Shown piece by piece: positions 16,656 to 25,749 of a stretch of 64,000 bases of DNA. Made by a program: the position numbers and the translations under genes. Within the stretch, counting starts at the first letter, position 1. Each line of letters begins with the position of its first letter. Below the pieces are notes generated by a model. That model had not been told where the DNA came from. It worked only from the letters and a program-made list of their open reading frames with translations, and searched no databases. This DNA is from Salinimonas chungwhensis DSM 16280. Its GTDB lineage: Bacteria > Pseudomonadota > Gammaproteobacteria > Enterobacterales > Alteromonadaceae. The stretch is from assembly GCF_000378185.1 (NCBI RefSeq), contig NZ_KB899377.1, positions 62,001 to 126,000 of the forward strand, in the 5' to 3' direction.

Positions 16656-17153
16656 TTAGTTAGAGGTTACATTGACAGTCAGTGTATCAGAATACCCTCC
16701 AGCCCAGGTGGCTGCTTCTGTTGTAGTAACAACTAATGAAGCTCCAACTCCGGAAGCCAGAGCACTAGAGCCCCCGTATATCTGTGAGGCAGGTACATCA
16801 TTTTGGCCGGGGCCGCCTGGCGCATTCAGTGTTAAGGGCGTTAGGCCAGTTGGCGTAAATACCGCGTCATAAGTTAGGGCAAAATCTTCATCGTCATCTG
16901 ACTCCAGACCGCCTTCAGCACTGATAAGTGTAACGGTGGCACCATCCACATCATTACACTTAAAATGCATTCCAATGTTAACTGATTGATGCGATGATGT
17001 AACATCCCCAAAATCAAGTAACTGGGTATTCAGACCACTTACTTCGCATACGGGAGAGACATAACCAACCAGCTGTACATCACCCGGTCCGGCGTGTGAA
17101 GCTGATGCTACAAGCGCGGTGACTGCTGCTGCACAAAGTGTTAACTTTCTCAT
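16656..17153 (-). CDS. Major pilin subunit, chaperone-usher type
   Basis: A 165-residue exported protein with a signal peptide MRKLTLCAAAVTALVASASHA. The mature part opens with VQLVGYVSPVCEV and contains two Cys (CEV and FKCND) likely to form the pilin disulfide. It ends with the typical C-terminal strand AGGYSDTLTVNVTSN. It lies 71 bp upstream of the first chaperone gene; the gap contains an imperfect hairpin (16634-16658) overlapping the stop codon that could lower read-through and raise the subunit-to-assembly ratio. Glycine- and alanine-rich composition suits a shaft subunit. Assignment as major rather than minor subunit is inferred. Confidence 0.75.
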   Translation of the reverse strand: MRKLTLCAAAVTALVASASHAGPGDVQLVGYVSPVCEVSGLNTQLLDFGDVTSSHQSVNIGMHFKCNDVDGATVTLISAEGGLESDDDEDFALTYDAVFTPTGLTPLTLNAPGGPGQNDVPASQIYGGSSALASGVGASLVVTTTEAATWAGGYSDTLTVNVTSN

Positions 17154-17231
17154 CTTAATATTCCTTGTTTATCATTTTACAACATTAAGTTTGCCCGAAA
17201 CCGCTGAGCTGTTAATCTGTCTGATGACAGA

Positions 17232-17732
17232 TCATTGTGTTGAGATATTGTGAATAGATGGAAAAACATCTATTTGAACAACATCTTCATAATAACCTGC
17301 GAAAAGCAGGCTTTCTTCCAGCGTCACCCTTAGCGTTCCTGACGTAGAAAAAGGAATGACACCTGAACTCTTTACTTCTTTAGCAATAGTTAATGCATCG
17401 CTTTTATTCTTATAATTTAAATTTAAATCGCCAATATCAATTTCTAATGTGTAGATATGAGGTTCTATGTCTTCTCTTCCTTTTATAGCAAGACCACCAT
17501 TTACAGATGAAACTCGTATATTCATTGGCTGATTACAGTAGATATCCATAGGTAGCGATTTTTCTTTCACATTAGATAAATCTATTTCATTTCCCGCAGA
17601 GAGATTAATTTGACACTGGTCGTTTATTTTTCCTGATATATCCAATGTCAGTGAGTTGGCAAAACAAGTAACATTTTCTATAACTGAGAGAAGAAAAATA
17701 AAGCAAAAATATCTTCCTGTTTGAAGAACCAT
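17232..17732 (-). CDS. Second pilin subunit, chaperone-usher type
   Basis: A 166-residue exported protein with a signal peptide (about residues 1-25, ending near CFANS). The mature sequence begins LTLDISGKINDQCQINLS and has a second Cys (IYCNQP), as in pilins. It ends with LFAGYYEDVVQIDVFPSIHN, again the G-Y-x-D pilin terminal strand. It is the first gene of the minus-strand pilus operon; the 274-bp gap to divergent mioC must contain the operon promoter. It is less Gly/Ala-rich than the next pilin and may be a minor or base subunit. No strong ribosome site is visible. Confidence 0.65.
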   Translation of the reverse strand: MVLQTGRYFCFIFLLSVIENVTCFANSLTLDISGKINDQCQINLSAGNEIDLSNVKEKSLPMDIYCNQPMNIRVSSVNGGLAIKGREDIEPHIYTLEIDIGDLNLNYKNKSDALTIAKEVKSSGVIPFSTSGTLRVTLEESLLFAGYYEDVVQIDVFPSIHNISTQ

Positions 17733-18006
17733 ATTAATTGATCAATAAATTATTTTTAATCTTCAAGGTAGAAAGATTGTAGTCGCTAAATCAGATGTCA
17801 GAGTAGTAATTGAAGTCTTAAAGTGAGGAGGATAAGTAGTAGAAAAGTTGTAAGTAATAATCTAGGTGAAAATACACTTTTGGTAGCGACAGAAGCAGGA
17901 AGAAAAGAGTACCGCGCTGTACCCGTATTTCACCTCGTGGTATTTTATCATCTTCTTATGGGCTAGCTGTTGGCAACGCCCGGCTTCTAACCTGGAATGT
18001 AAGTTT

Positions 18007-18444
18007 ATGTCTAAGCATCTCTCCGTAATCGTAGGTTCAATGCTTGGCGCGGCGGAATATGTCGCTGACGCCTTAGAGGATGTGGCCAAACGAGCCGGAT
18101 ATACGGTAGTTATTCATCTGGAGCCGGATCTGGCTGAAATCCCTGTAGACAGCAGATGGGTAATTTGTACCTCGACCCATGGTGCTGGCGAACTGCCAGA
18201 CAATATCCAGACATTTGCAAGGCAGGTCAAACAGGCTAATTTAGACCAAACCCAGGCCTATATCATAGGGCTCGGTGACAGTAGCTATGACACTTATTGC
18301 TACGGCGCCATCGAGATGGAAAAGATTATTCTGGAGGCAGGCGCATCGCTGTTGGCTCCACCACTTCATATAGATGTATTAAACCATCCCATTCCTGAAG
18401 ATGAGGCGGTGGTATGGTTTGAAAATATTCTGGCAGATCAATAA
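18007..18444 (+). CDS. mioC: MioC, flavodoxin-like FMN protein
   Basis: A 145-residue flavodoxin-fold protein matching the MioC length. The FMN phosphate loop region is SVIVGSMLGAAEYVAD (about 6-21); later segments CTSTHGAGELPDN (about 58-70) and IIGLGDSSYDTYCYGA (about 90-105) are the isoalloxazine-contact loops. MioC is an electron-transfer flavoprotein connected to biotin synthesis in E. coli, and its gene borders oriC there. Here it also lies near the origin but is separated from it by dnaT, dnaC and a DUF4097 gene. The next gene begins 3 bp downstream. Confidence 0.88.
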   Translation: MSKHLSVIVGSMLGAAEYVADALEDVAKRAGYTVVIHLEPDLAEIPVDSRWVICTSTHGAGELPDNIQTFARQVKQANLDQTQAYIIGLGDSSYDTYCYGAIEMEKIILEAGASLLAPPLHIDVLNHPIPEDEAVVWFENILADQ

Positions 18445-18447
18445 TCC

Positions 18448-19110
18448 GTGTTTACCCAGGCCGAATATCATGCACTTTGCTCGGGGCTCAATAACGAGGC
18501 CAGAGTACTATACTGTCTGGGACTCAGACCCACAGCAAATCTGGCCACTACCACCAGTGATCCACTCAATTATAAATTTTTATTGTTGCTGTTAAATGCT
18601 GATAATCAGGAAGAAAAAGTGTTTACCCGAGGCCGGCAGATAAACAGCCTTTTGCGGCACTTAGAACAAGCGGGCCTCGTCGCTCTGCCCCAGCATCTTA
18701 GTTTTGAGCAAACACTCAACGGTCAGACAATTCTTTTGCCGCTATGTAATGAGGCCCAGGATGACTTTGCCCACCTTCATCGTCAGCATCAGCCAATGAA
18801 ACCTTCCTGGAAACCGGATAAAGCGCTGTTCGAGCAGATGGCCAGCCTGCTCGGTTTAATAGACAAAAGCTATGATGAAGATGATGTTGGGGAGTTTATC
18901 GCTTACTGGCTGGGTCGCCCCAATACAGTATTTAGTCATTTTCAGTGGACCCAGAAATTTGCTTACGCTATGCGTTTTAAACGACTGGCGGGTGGCGCTG
19001 CACCTAAGGCTCGGGTAGGTAATCAACAGGTGCCAGTTGCACCGGGTATTGAAGCAGACGATAATGCCCGCAAACTGGTTGAAAAATATCACGGCCAAAA
19101 GAAGTCCTGA
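18448..19110 (+). CDS. dnaT: DnaT-like primosomal/helicase-loading protein
   Basis: A 220-residue protein starting with GTG 3 bp after mioC; no clear ribosome site, so it may be coupled to mioC. The C-terminal part carries the DnaT domain signature FIAYWLGRPNTVFSHFQWTQKFAYAMRFKR (about 150-180), with the conserved aromatic and basic residues that bind single-stranded DNA and PriB in E. coli. The N-terminal half resembles a winged-helix-like region. The dnaC-type loader gene follows after 4 bp, the usual dnaT-dnaC pairing. DnaT acts in the PriA-dependent restart primosome that passes DNA to DnaC-DnaB. The C-terminal tail is basic (VEKYHGQKKS). Confidence 0.8.
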   Translation: MFTQAEYHALCSGLNNEARVLYCLGLRPTANLATTTSDPLNYKFLLLLLNADNQEEKVFTRGRQINSLLRHLEQAGLVALPQHLSFEQTLNGQTILLPLCNEAQDDFAHLHRQHQPMKPSWKPDKALFEQMASLLGLIDKSYDEDDVGEFIAYWLGRPNTVFSHFQWTQKFAYAMRFKRLAGGAAPKARVGNQQVPVAPGIEADDNARKLVEKYHGQKKS

Positions 19111-19114
19111 CCTT

Positions 19115-19939
19115 ATGGAATCGATAAAAGATCGTATAAATAATCTCGCCCGCGCGATGGGCAAAGCAGCTGTTCAGGAAAGTGAATATATTGACTATAA
19201 AACGCTGCGAAAACAATATGAGCAACAAGCAAATGCGGAGATCCGTCAGTTGCAAAGCGCTTCAAAGAAAGATCGGATCGCGGCCATTCACGGACGCTCT
19301 GATTTAAACCCTCACTGGACATTCGCTAACTTAGTAGAAGACAGTGAGGATGTTATTGAGGCTGTCAGCATTGCTCATTCTTTCATTGCTGCTCATGATG
19401 ATCCGTCCTGGCGCCAGGCGGGTTCGCACATGATGTTATTTTATGGTGATTACGGGCGTGGCAAGTCTCATATCGCCGGCGCTATTGCCCATCAGCTTAT
19501 CGAGCAGTATGAAATCAGTGTGCTCTATCGCCAGTTATCTACGCTGCTTGAGATGCGTTACTTTTCTTACGATTTCAGCGCAAAAGATAATGTCGGTCAA
19601 AAATTCAGGGAAGCGCATCAGGAGCTGTTAGAAGTCGACCTACTCATTCTGGATGAAGTCTGTGTAAATGAAACCGTGCTTAAAAAGAACACGCAAAGCT
19701 GGCTGGGGAACTTGCTTAGACAGCGACTGGTGAACAAAAAGAATTGTATTTTAATAACCAACCACAATCTCGCGGAGCTGGAGCATGCCGTTGGCCGCTA
19801 CTGTTTTGAAAGTATTCGTGAGTACGATACTTACCGGGTACGTTTTTCCGGGCCCAGCCGACGCAAAGGACTTGTAGCAGAAGATGCGGAACCTTCCAGC
19901 GCATCCGGCTCACGTTATCAGCCAAATCAGGTTAGATAA
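19115..19939 (+). CDS. dnaC: DnaC-like replicative helicase loader ATPase
   Basis: The ATG at 19115 gives 274 residues; a longer TTG reading from 19037 lies inside dnaT. This is an AAA+ ATPase with Walker A GDYGRGKS (111-118), Walker B LLILDE (176-181) and sensor I ILITNHN (about 212-218), followed by the arginine region GRYCFESIREY. The N-terminal 60 residues are charged and would contact DnaB. In E. coli DnaC opens and loads the DnaB ring at oriC and at restart forks. It forms a tight unit mioC-dnaT-dnaC lying less than 1 kb from the origin. Confidence 0.85.
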   Translation: MESIKDRINNLARAMGKAAVQESEYIDYKTLRKQYEQQANAEIRQLQSASKKDRIAAIHGRSDLNPHWTFANLVEDSEDVIEAVSIAHSFIAAHDDPSWRQAGSHMMLFYGDYGRGKSHIAGAIAHQLIEQYEISVLYRQLSTLLEMRYFSYDFSAKDNVGQKFREAHQELLEVDLLILDEVCVNETVLKKNTQSWLGNLLRQRLVNKKNCILITNHNLAELEHAVGRYCFESIREYDTYRVRFSGPSRRKGLVAEDAEPSSASGSRYQPNQVR

Positions 19940-20008
19940 TTTTGCTCGTTTAAACCTTTTCCCGTTTGTATACGACATAGTGTTTATAACCTTGATGGAG
20001 TAAACACT

Positions 20009-20782
20009 ATGATCACACGACGCTCTTTTTGCACAGCATTAGGCCTTTCATTATTAAGCACAAATGTGCTTGCCGAACACATTTCAAAAACGTTTGATAC
20101 CCGTCCCAATGGCACGTTGACACTACGCACTGAAGCGGGGTCCGTTGAAGTTACTACACACGCCGAAAACACGATAAACATTGAGATTGATATACATAAT
20201 ACCGATAACGAATTTTCGGTATCATTCGAGAATAACGACGACGGCCTTTCCATTGAGGGTGAACGTGATGGCAATTGGCACAGCAGCTCTCTGGATGTTC
20301 AGTATCAAATCACCCTGCCCAGTCAATATAACGTTGATCTTGATACCGCAGGCGGTGATATTCAGATAGCCAACCTTAATGGCCAGGTAGAAGCCCGCAC
20401 ATCCGGCGGCAAAATTAGTACAAAAGACATAACAGGAAACATTAATATAAAAACTTCAGGCGGTTCGCTGGAGCTCGTAAATGTTCAAGGCCGGATCGAT
20501 GGACATACATCAGGTGGCAACATAGATCTTCTGCTTCATAGTCAGCCTGATCAAGCTATCCGTTTACATACTTCAGGTGGTTCAATAATGGCAAAATTTG
20601 CGGAAAATAGCCGTATAGATCTGAAAGCGAATACTAGTGGCGGTCGAGTTAGCAGTCAGTGGCAGGTTGATGGGTCACAATCTGAACAACAAATAGCCGG
20701 AAAAATTAATGACGGTGGACCAGAAGTAGATCTAAATACCTCGGGCGGTTCGATCTATGTGGAAAAGATCCAGAGGTTTTGA
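20009..20782 (+). CDS. DUF4097-type beta-strand repeat protein with Tat-like signal
   Basis: A 257-residue exported protein. The N-terminus MITRRSFCTALGLSLLSTNVLA has a twin-arginine motif (TRRSF) before a hydrophobic stretch, so Tat export is possible. The mature part is a regular beta-helix-like repeat: T(S/A)GG recurs about seven times at 17-30 residue intervals (TAGGDIQ, TSGGKIS, TSGGSLE, TSGGNID, TSGGSIM, TSGGRVS, TSGGSIY). This is the pattern of DUF4097 (adhesin-like beta-strand repeat) proteins, whose function is not established. It sits alone between dnaC and oriC and is followed by a terminator that would keep its transcripts out of the origin. Confidence 0.8.
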   Translation: MITRRSFCTALGLSLLSTNVLAEHISKTFDTRPNGTLTLRTEAGSVEVTTHAENTINIEIDIHNTDNEFSVSFENNDDGLSIEGERDGNWHSSSLDVQYQITLPSQYNVDLDTAGGDIQIANLNGQVEARTSGGKISTKDITGNINIKTSGGSLELVNVQGRIDGHTSGGNIDLLLHSQPDQAIRLHTSGGSIMAKFAENSRIDLKANTSGGRVSSQWQVDGSQSEQQIAGKINDGGPEVDLNTSGGSIYVEKIQRF

Positions 20783-20795
20783 CCGATCGCTCTAC

Positions 20796-20820
20796 AGGCC
20801 GTTAAAAGCGGCCTTTTTTT
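20796..20820 (+). terminator. Rho-independent terminator before oriC
   Basis: AGGCCG-N7-CGGCCT followed by seven T residues. It stops transcription just before the origin region. Confidence 0.88.
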
Positions 20821-21132
20821 GATCATTATCCCGATCTCATTGACAACTTATCCCCATGTCGATCACACTTTGATCACGGTTGTGGATATGATCCCCAAAA
20901 GCCCTGTGTATAAGCTCTGATCGCAACAGGAACAAAATTTTTGAAAATCCCGGGTGTGGATAAATAGGGGGTTTATACACAAGATCCAGACCCGTTATGA
21001 TCGATCCCATACATGAGTTATCCTTGGCGTAAGATCCTGTGATCTATGAAGAATGATCGCTTATCAACAGATCTTGTCGATCCTAATAGTAATAAAAATA
21101 AATAAGATCTTAAAAGATCATATTATATATAA
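20821..21132. other. oriC: Chromosomal replication origin (oriC)
   Basis: About 300 bp contain 16 GATC sites, around ten times the chance rate, typical of a Dam/SeqA-controlled origin. DnaA-box-like 9-mers are TTATCCCCA (20848-20856, +), TGTGGATAT (20881-20889), TGTGTATAA (20905-20913), the perfect TGTGGATAA (20955-20963, minus-strand box), TTATACACA (20973-20981, +) and TTATCAACA (21061-21069, +). The mnmG-side end is very AT-rich with GATCTTAAAAGATC-like 13-mer character (about 21084-21132), the likely unwinding element. The location between mioC/dnaTC and mnmG matches the gammaproteobacterial layout. The remaining bases to mnmG probably hold its promoter. Confidence 0.92.
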
Positions 21133-21270
21133 GCCTTGCCCCATCTCACTTTTCACATTGCCGTGAGGAAAATTTAAGCGTTTTCTTTATGCTCCAAGTC
21201 AGCTAAAATACGCGCCCTTTTTACCAAAGGTCCGGATCTATTTATATCCTTTGCATCTGTGAGGTTTATC

Positions 21271-23172
21271 ATGTTTTATCAGCAAGAATTTGACGTCATC
21301 GTAGTTGGTGGCGGTCATGCAGGCACGGAAGCCGCTATGGCATCTGCACGCATGGGGACAAATACCCTGTTGCTGACTCACAATATCGAAACGATCGGAC
21401 AAATGTCCTGCAATCCGGCGATCGGCGGCATTGGTAAAGGACATTTGGTAAAAGAGATCGATGCTCTGGGCGGCGTTATGGGGCTGGCAACTGATCAGGC
21501 GGGTATCCAGTTCAGAACGTTAAATTCAAGCAAGGGTCCGGCAGTACGTGCCACCCGAGCTCAGGCTGATCGGACGCTATACCGTCAGGCGATCAGAACC
21601 ATGGTTGAACAACAACCCAACCTCACACTATTTCAGCAAAGCTGCGATGATCTGATTGTTGAGAATGATCAGGTCACCGGTGTGGTTACTCAGATGGGCC
21701 TGAAGTTTAAGGCTAAATCGGTGGTACTTACAGTCGGCACGTTCCTGGGTGGCACGATCCATATCGGACTTGAAAACTATCGCGGCGGCCGGGCCGGGGA
21801 TCCGCCTTCCATCGCGCTTGCTGATCGCTTACGGGCACTGCCGTTTCGAGTGGATCGTCTTAAAACCGGTACCCCGGCACGTTTAGATGCGCGCAGCCTG
21901 GATTTTTCGCAAATGCAGGCACAACCGGGTGATGATCCGGTGCCCGTGGTTTCCTTTATGGGAAATCGGGCAATGCACCCTACTCAGATCCCGTGTTACA
22001 TCACGCATACCAATGAAAAAACCCATGACATAATCCGCGGTGGCTTAGATCGTTCCCCGATGTTTACCGGTGTTATCGAAGGAACCGGCCCGCGTTATTG
22101 TCCAAGTATCGAAGATAAGATTACCCGTTTTGCTGACAAGAATTCGCATCAGATCTTCGTGGAACCAGAAGGACTAAACAGTATGGAGGTTTATCCCAAT
22201 GGGATTTCCACCAGTTTGCCTTTTGATGTTCAAATCGAGCTTGTCAGATCTATCAGGGGCTTTGAAAATGCGCATATTGTCAGACCCGGCTATGCCATTG
22301 AGTATGACTTTTTCGATCCCCGTGATTTGAAACAAACACTGGAAACAAAATATATCAACGGCTTGTTTTTTGCCGGACAGATAAATGGTACTACGGGCTA
22401 CGAGGAAGCAGGTGCCCAGGGGCTTGTCGCCGGCGCTAATGCAGCACTTCAGGTGGCGGGTAAAGATCCACTGATTTTGCGACGGGATCAGGCTTACATG
22501 GGGGTGTTGATTGACGATCTGGCGACCATGGGCACCAAGGAACCATATCGGATGTTTACCAGCCGTGCAGAGTATCGTCTGCTATTGCGTGAAGATAACG
22601 CAGATATGCGTCTTACAGCGTTAGGTCGTGAGATCGGGCTGGTGGATGATGCTCGCTGGGCGTCGTTTAATCAAAAAATGGAAGCAGTCCAGACTGAACA
22701 GCAACGGCTACGCGGTCAGTGGGTATATCCTGAGCATCCGGCTGTTCAGGAGCTAAACACAATGCTTAAAAATCCGGTAAGCCGCGAACATTCCCTTGAA
22801 GAGCTTATTCGTCGGCCTGAAATGACCTATGAAAAGCTCATGCAAATCCAGCAGCTTGGTCCGGGGATTGAGGATCCGATTGCCGCGCAACAAGTGGAAA
22901 TCCAGATCAAATATGCCGGTTATATTGCCCGCCAGCTGGATGAAATTGCCAAAGCACAACGTCATGAAAGCACCTTGCTGCCCCGTGATTTTGATTACAG
23001 CAAAATATCCGGTCTTTCCAATGAGGTGGTTTCTAAGCTAACGGAAGCCCGCCCTGAAACGATTGGTAAAGCATCGCGGATTTCTGGCATTACGCCAGCG
23101 GCTATTTCACTGTTGCTGGTTTATCTCAAAAAACATGGATTATTGCGTAAACAGGAGCGTATCAGCGCGTGA
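21271..23172 (+). CDS. mnmG: MnmG, tRNA uridine-34 carboxymethylaminomethyl modification enzyme
   Basis: The ATG at 21271 has GAGG 6 bp upstream and matches the E. coli start (MFY), giving 633 residues; a GTG at 21259 would add four. This is an FAD-binding protein with [12 protein letters not shown] (13-24). With MnmE it makes the cmnm5 group at U34 of tRNAs. The conserved Cys-containing [11 protein letters not shown] region (about 49-59) and [11 protein letters not shown] are present, and a C-terminal helical domain for MnmE/tRNA binding ends the protein. It is the first gene after oriC and overlaps rsmG by 4 bp. Transcription away from oriC is the usual arrangement. Confidence 0.96.
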   Translation: MFYQQEFDVIVVGGGHAGTEAAMASARMGTNTLLLTHNIETIGQMSCNPAIGGIGKGHLVKEIDALGGVMGLATDQAGIQFRTLNSSKGPAVRATRAQADRTLYRQAIRTMVEQQPNLTLFQQSCDDLIVENDQVTGVVTQMGLKFKAKSVVLTVGTFLGGTIHIGLENYRGGRAGDPPSIALADRLRALPFRVDRLKTGTPARLDARSLDFSQMQAQPGDDPVPVVSFMGNRAMHPTQIPCYITHTNEKTHDIIRGGLDRSPMFTGVIEGTGPRYCPSIEDKITRFADKNSHQIFVEPEGLNSMEVYPNGISTSLPFDVQIELVRSIRGFENAHIVRPGYAIEYDFFDPRDLKQTLETKYINGLFFAGQINGTTGYEEAGAQGLVAGANAALQVAGKDPLILRRDQAYMGVLIDDLATMGTKEPYRMFTSRAEYRLLLREDNADMRLTALGREIGLVDDARWASFNQKMEAVQTEQQRLRGQWVYPEHPAVQELNTMLKNPVSREHSLEELIRRPEMTYEKLMQIQQLGPGIEDPIAAQQVEIQIKYAGYIARQLDEIAKAQRHESTLLPRDFDYSKISGLSNEVVSKLTEARPETIGKASRISGITPAAISLLLVYLKKHGLLRKQERISA

Positions 23173-23813
23173 GTACAGCCGTAGATACTGATAAACTTGC
23201 CCGCATTCTGGCTGGCGGCATTAAAAGTATGGGGTTGGTTATCCCTCAGCCCCGTCAGCAAAAACTTATTGATTATGTAGTACTTATGCATAAGTGGAAC
23301 AGGGCGTATAACTTAACCTCAGTTCGCGATCCTGAGCAGATGGTGGTTAAACACTTACTGGATTCACTGAGTATTATGCCGCATATCACTGCTCATTCTG
23401 TCATTGATGTGGGAACGGGCCCCGGTCTGCCGGGAATGCCACTTGCTATAGTGCTGCCAGAAACCCGTTTTACGCTGCTGGATAGTCTTGGTAAACGCGT
23501 TCGATTTATGAAGCAATGTGTTCACGAGCTTAAGCTTGAAAATGTAGAATGTGTGCATGAACGTGTGGAAGCACACACAGATCATGCGCCATATGATATT
23601 GTATTAAGCCGTGCCTTCGCATCGTTGAAAGATATGTTGCACTGGTGCGAACATCTGGTAGATTCAGAGGGCAAATACTTTGCGCTGAAAGGTCAATTCC
23701 CGCAAAATGAGATTGATGAAGTGAGTGATCACTTTCGTATTGAATCTGTGTTGTCGCTGGAAGTGCCGGATCTTGTGGGCGAGCGCCATTTGGTGATGAT
23801 TCAAAAAGCATAA
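23169..23813 (+). CDS. rsmG: RsmG, 16S rRNA m7G527 methyltransferase
   Basis: A 214-residue protein starting with GTG inside the mnmG stop (GTGA overlap). It is a class I methyltransferase with the SAM-binding motif [15 protein letters not shown] (80-94) and RVRFMKQC in the next helix. The N-terminal region [23 protein letters not shown] (about 30-52) is typical of RsmG (GidB). It methylates N7 of G527 in 16S rRNA. Length agrees with the family (E. coli 207). Confidence 0.95.
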   Translation: MSTAVDTDKLARILAGGIKSMGLVIPQPRQQKLIDYVVLMHKWNRAYNLTSVRDPEQMVVKHLLDSLSIMPHITAHSVIDVGTGPGLPGMPLAIVLPETRFTLLDSLGKRVRFMKQCVHELKLENVECVHERVEAHTDHAPYDIVLSRAFASLKDMLHWCEHLVDSEGKYFALKGQFPQNEIDEVSDHFRIESVLSLEVPDLVGERHLVMIQKA

Positions 23814-23826
23814 ACAGGATTTAAGT

Positions 23827-24621
23827 GTGGCTAAGGTTATCGCAATAGCGAATCAAAAAGGCGGCGTGGGGAAAACCACTACGGCAGTCAATGTTGCAGC
23901 GTCTATGGCAGCAACAAAGCGCAAAGTGTTGCTTATCGATCTCGATCCACAAGGCAATGCCACCATGGGTAGTGGCGTCGACAAATACGATGTACCTGCA
24001 ACCTGTTTTGAACTCTTGATTGAAGAACGTCCTGCTGAAGAGGTCATCGTTAAAGATACAACTGGTAAGTACGATATTATTCCGGCCAATGGGGATGTCA
24101 CCGCGGCTGAGATAAAGCTGATGGAGATGTTTGCACGGGAAGTGCGGTTGCGAAACTCACTGAAACCGGTCATGGATTATTATGATTTTATTTTCATTGA
24201 TTGTCCCCCTTCGTTAAACCAGTTAACCGTCAATGCATTGGCCGCAGCCGATTCAGTGCTGGTACCTATGCAATGTGAGTATTATGCCCTGGAAGGCCTG
24301 ACCGCATTGATGGATACAATTTCCAAGCTGGCTTCGGTGGTCAATCCGGATTTGAAAATAGAGGGGGTGTTAAGAACCATGTATGACCCCCGTAACCGGT
24401 TGGCCAACGATGTGTCAGAACAGTTGAAACGGCATTTCGGTGAGCAGGTCTACCGTACTGTAATTCCACGCAATGTCCGGCTTGCTGAAGCGCCGAGTTT
24501 CGGCGCACCAGCAATGTATTATGATAAATCGTCAACGGGTGCAAAAGCCTATCTGGCGCTAGCCGGAGAAATACTTCGGCGGCGGGACAAAGCTGGTATG
24601 CAGGCCGCCAAGGCCTGTTGA
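23827..24621 (+). CDS. parA: ParA chromosome-partition ATPase
   Basis: A 264-residue protein with a GTG start preceded by AGGA. It carries a deviant Walker A KGGVGKTT (11-18), switch I DLDPQGNAT (about 38-46) and Walker B FIFIDCPPS (about 120-128). It is a Soj/ParA-type ATPase that dimerises with ATP, binds nucleoid DNA and moves ParB-parS complexes after replication. It lies 14 bp after rsmG and 50 bp before parB, in the usual origin-proximal block. Confidence 0.95.
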   Translation: MAKVIAIANQKGGVGKTTTAVNVAASMAATKRKVLLIDLDPQGNATMGSGVDKYDVPATCFELLIEERPAEEVIVKDTTGKYDIIPANGDVTAAEIKLMEMFAREVRLRNSLKPVMDYYDFIFIDCPPSLNQLTVNALAAADSVLVPMQCEYYALEGLTALMDTISKLASVVNPDLKIEGVLRTMYDPRNRLANDVSEQLKRHFGEQVYRTVIPRNVRLAEAPSFGAPAMYYDKSSTGAKAYLALAGEILRRRDKAGMQAAKAC

Positions 24622-24670
24622 TTTGATACTGTCAGCCACTGGCGGTATTTTGTGAGTTATTGAGGAAACT

Positions 24671-25555
24671 ATGTCAGCGAAAAAAAGAGGACTTGGGCGA
24701 GGACTGGATGCCCTGTTGGCGACCAGTCAGTCTTCAACACAGAAACACCAACAGCAAGAAGCGTCAGACCTGACATCCGTGGAATCAGAACTGAGAAAAT
24801 TGCCCATTGAATATTTCAAACCGGGCAAATATCAGCCTCGCAAAGATATGTCACCGGATGCTTTGGAAGAATTGGCCTCATCGATTCGCTCTCAGGGTGT
24901 TATTCAGCCTATTGTTGCGCGTCAGCTAGATACTAACAGTTACGAAATAATTGCCGGTGAACGACGCTGGCGCGCTGCGCAGATGGCACAGCTCGACACG
25001 GTGCCCTGTCTGATTAAAGATGTACCTGACGAAGCGGCCGTAGCAATTGCACTGATTGAAAACATTCAGCGCGAAGATCTTAATGCAATGGAAGAAGCCC
25101 AGGCTCTTAGCCGGCTCATGAAAGAGTTCGAACTAACCCATGCCGAAGTTGCTGAAGCGGTAGGTAAATCCCGCACGTCGGTTACCAATCTGTTGCGCTT
25201 AAATAATCTCAATGATGATGTGAAACTGTTACTTGAACATGGTGATATTGAGATGGGTCATGCGCGAGCTCTGCTTGCTCTTGACGGTGAACAGCAAACC
25301 GAAGCTGCGCAGGTAGTCTCAGGAAAAGCACTCACCGTGCGTGATACTGAAAAACTGGTGCGCAGGTATTTAGAACCCGTCGCACCGAAACCAGAAAAGA
25401 AAATAGACCCCGATGTAAAGAATCTGATGACCAAATTGTCTGAGAATTTGGGCACACCGGTAAACATCGACCACAACGCCCGGGGCAAAGGAAAAATAAC
25501 TATTAGTTTCAGTGACCTGGAACAGCTGGACGGAATTTTATCAAAAATCCACTAG
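24671..25555 (+). CDS. parB: ParB chromosome-partition CTPase/DNA-binding protein
   Basis: A 294-residue protein with all ParB parts: a basic N-terminus KKRGLGRGLDALL that contacts ParA, a CTP-binding region with GERRWRA (96-102) and ENIQREDLN (130-138), an HTH that reads parS (about 156-180, HAEVAEAVGKSRTSVTNLL), and a C-terminal dimer domain (GKITISFSDLEQLDGILSKI). It loads at parS and spreads as a clamp. I found no convincing parS consensus in this window. It is the last gene before the atp promoter. Confidence 0.95.
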   Translation: MSAKKRGLGRGLDALLATSQSSTQKHQQQEASDLTSVESELRKLPIEYFKPGKYQPRKDMSPDALEELASSIRSQGVIQPIVARQLDTNSYEIIAGERRWRAAQMAQLDTVPCLIKDVPDEAAVAIALIENIQREDLNAMEEAQALSRLMKEFELTHAEVAEAVGKSRTSVTNLLRLNNLNDDVKLLLEHGDIEMGHARALLALDGEQQTEAAQVVSGKALTVRDTEKLVRRYLEPVAPKPEKKIDPDVKNLMTKLSENLGTPVNIDHNARGKGKITISFSDLEQLDGILSKIH

Positions 25556-25680
25556 TATCCAGTGCGCAACAATGTTTAATTATCTGTATGTAAAGTGAAC
25601 AAAAAATTATGCGTTGTTGAACTGCGTAACGAAATTCAGACAGAAAATTTTCATAATCACTTTCAAAATGCGATGTGCTG

Positions 25681-25708
25681 TTGAAAAATATCGGTAAAAC
25701 AGTATACT
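25681..25708 (+). promoter_or_regulatory. Predicted sigma-70 promoter of the atp operon
   Basis: TTGAAA (25681-25686), a 16-bp spacer and TATACT (25703-25708) lie 42 bp before the atpI start, in the 194-bp gap after parB. Both boxes are close to consensus. Confidence 0.7.
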
Positions 25709-25749
25709 TCTGACGCTTTTCGGTTGAGCAGAAGCAAAAGAGATTCGCC

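Noticed and set aside
17862..18089. 75-residue minus-strand ORF across the mioC start
   Set aside because: It overlaps the well-supported mioC gene, has no ribosome site and its sequence looks like a frame shadow.
19037..19114. Upstream TTG start that would lengthen dnaC
   Set aside because: It lies inside dnaT with no ribosome site; the ATG at 19115, just after the dnaT stop, fits the family start.
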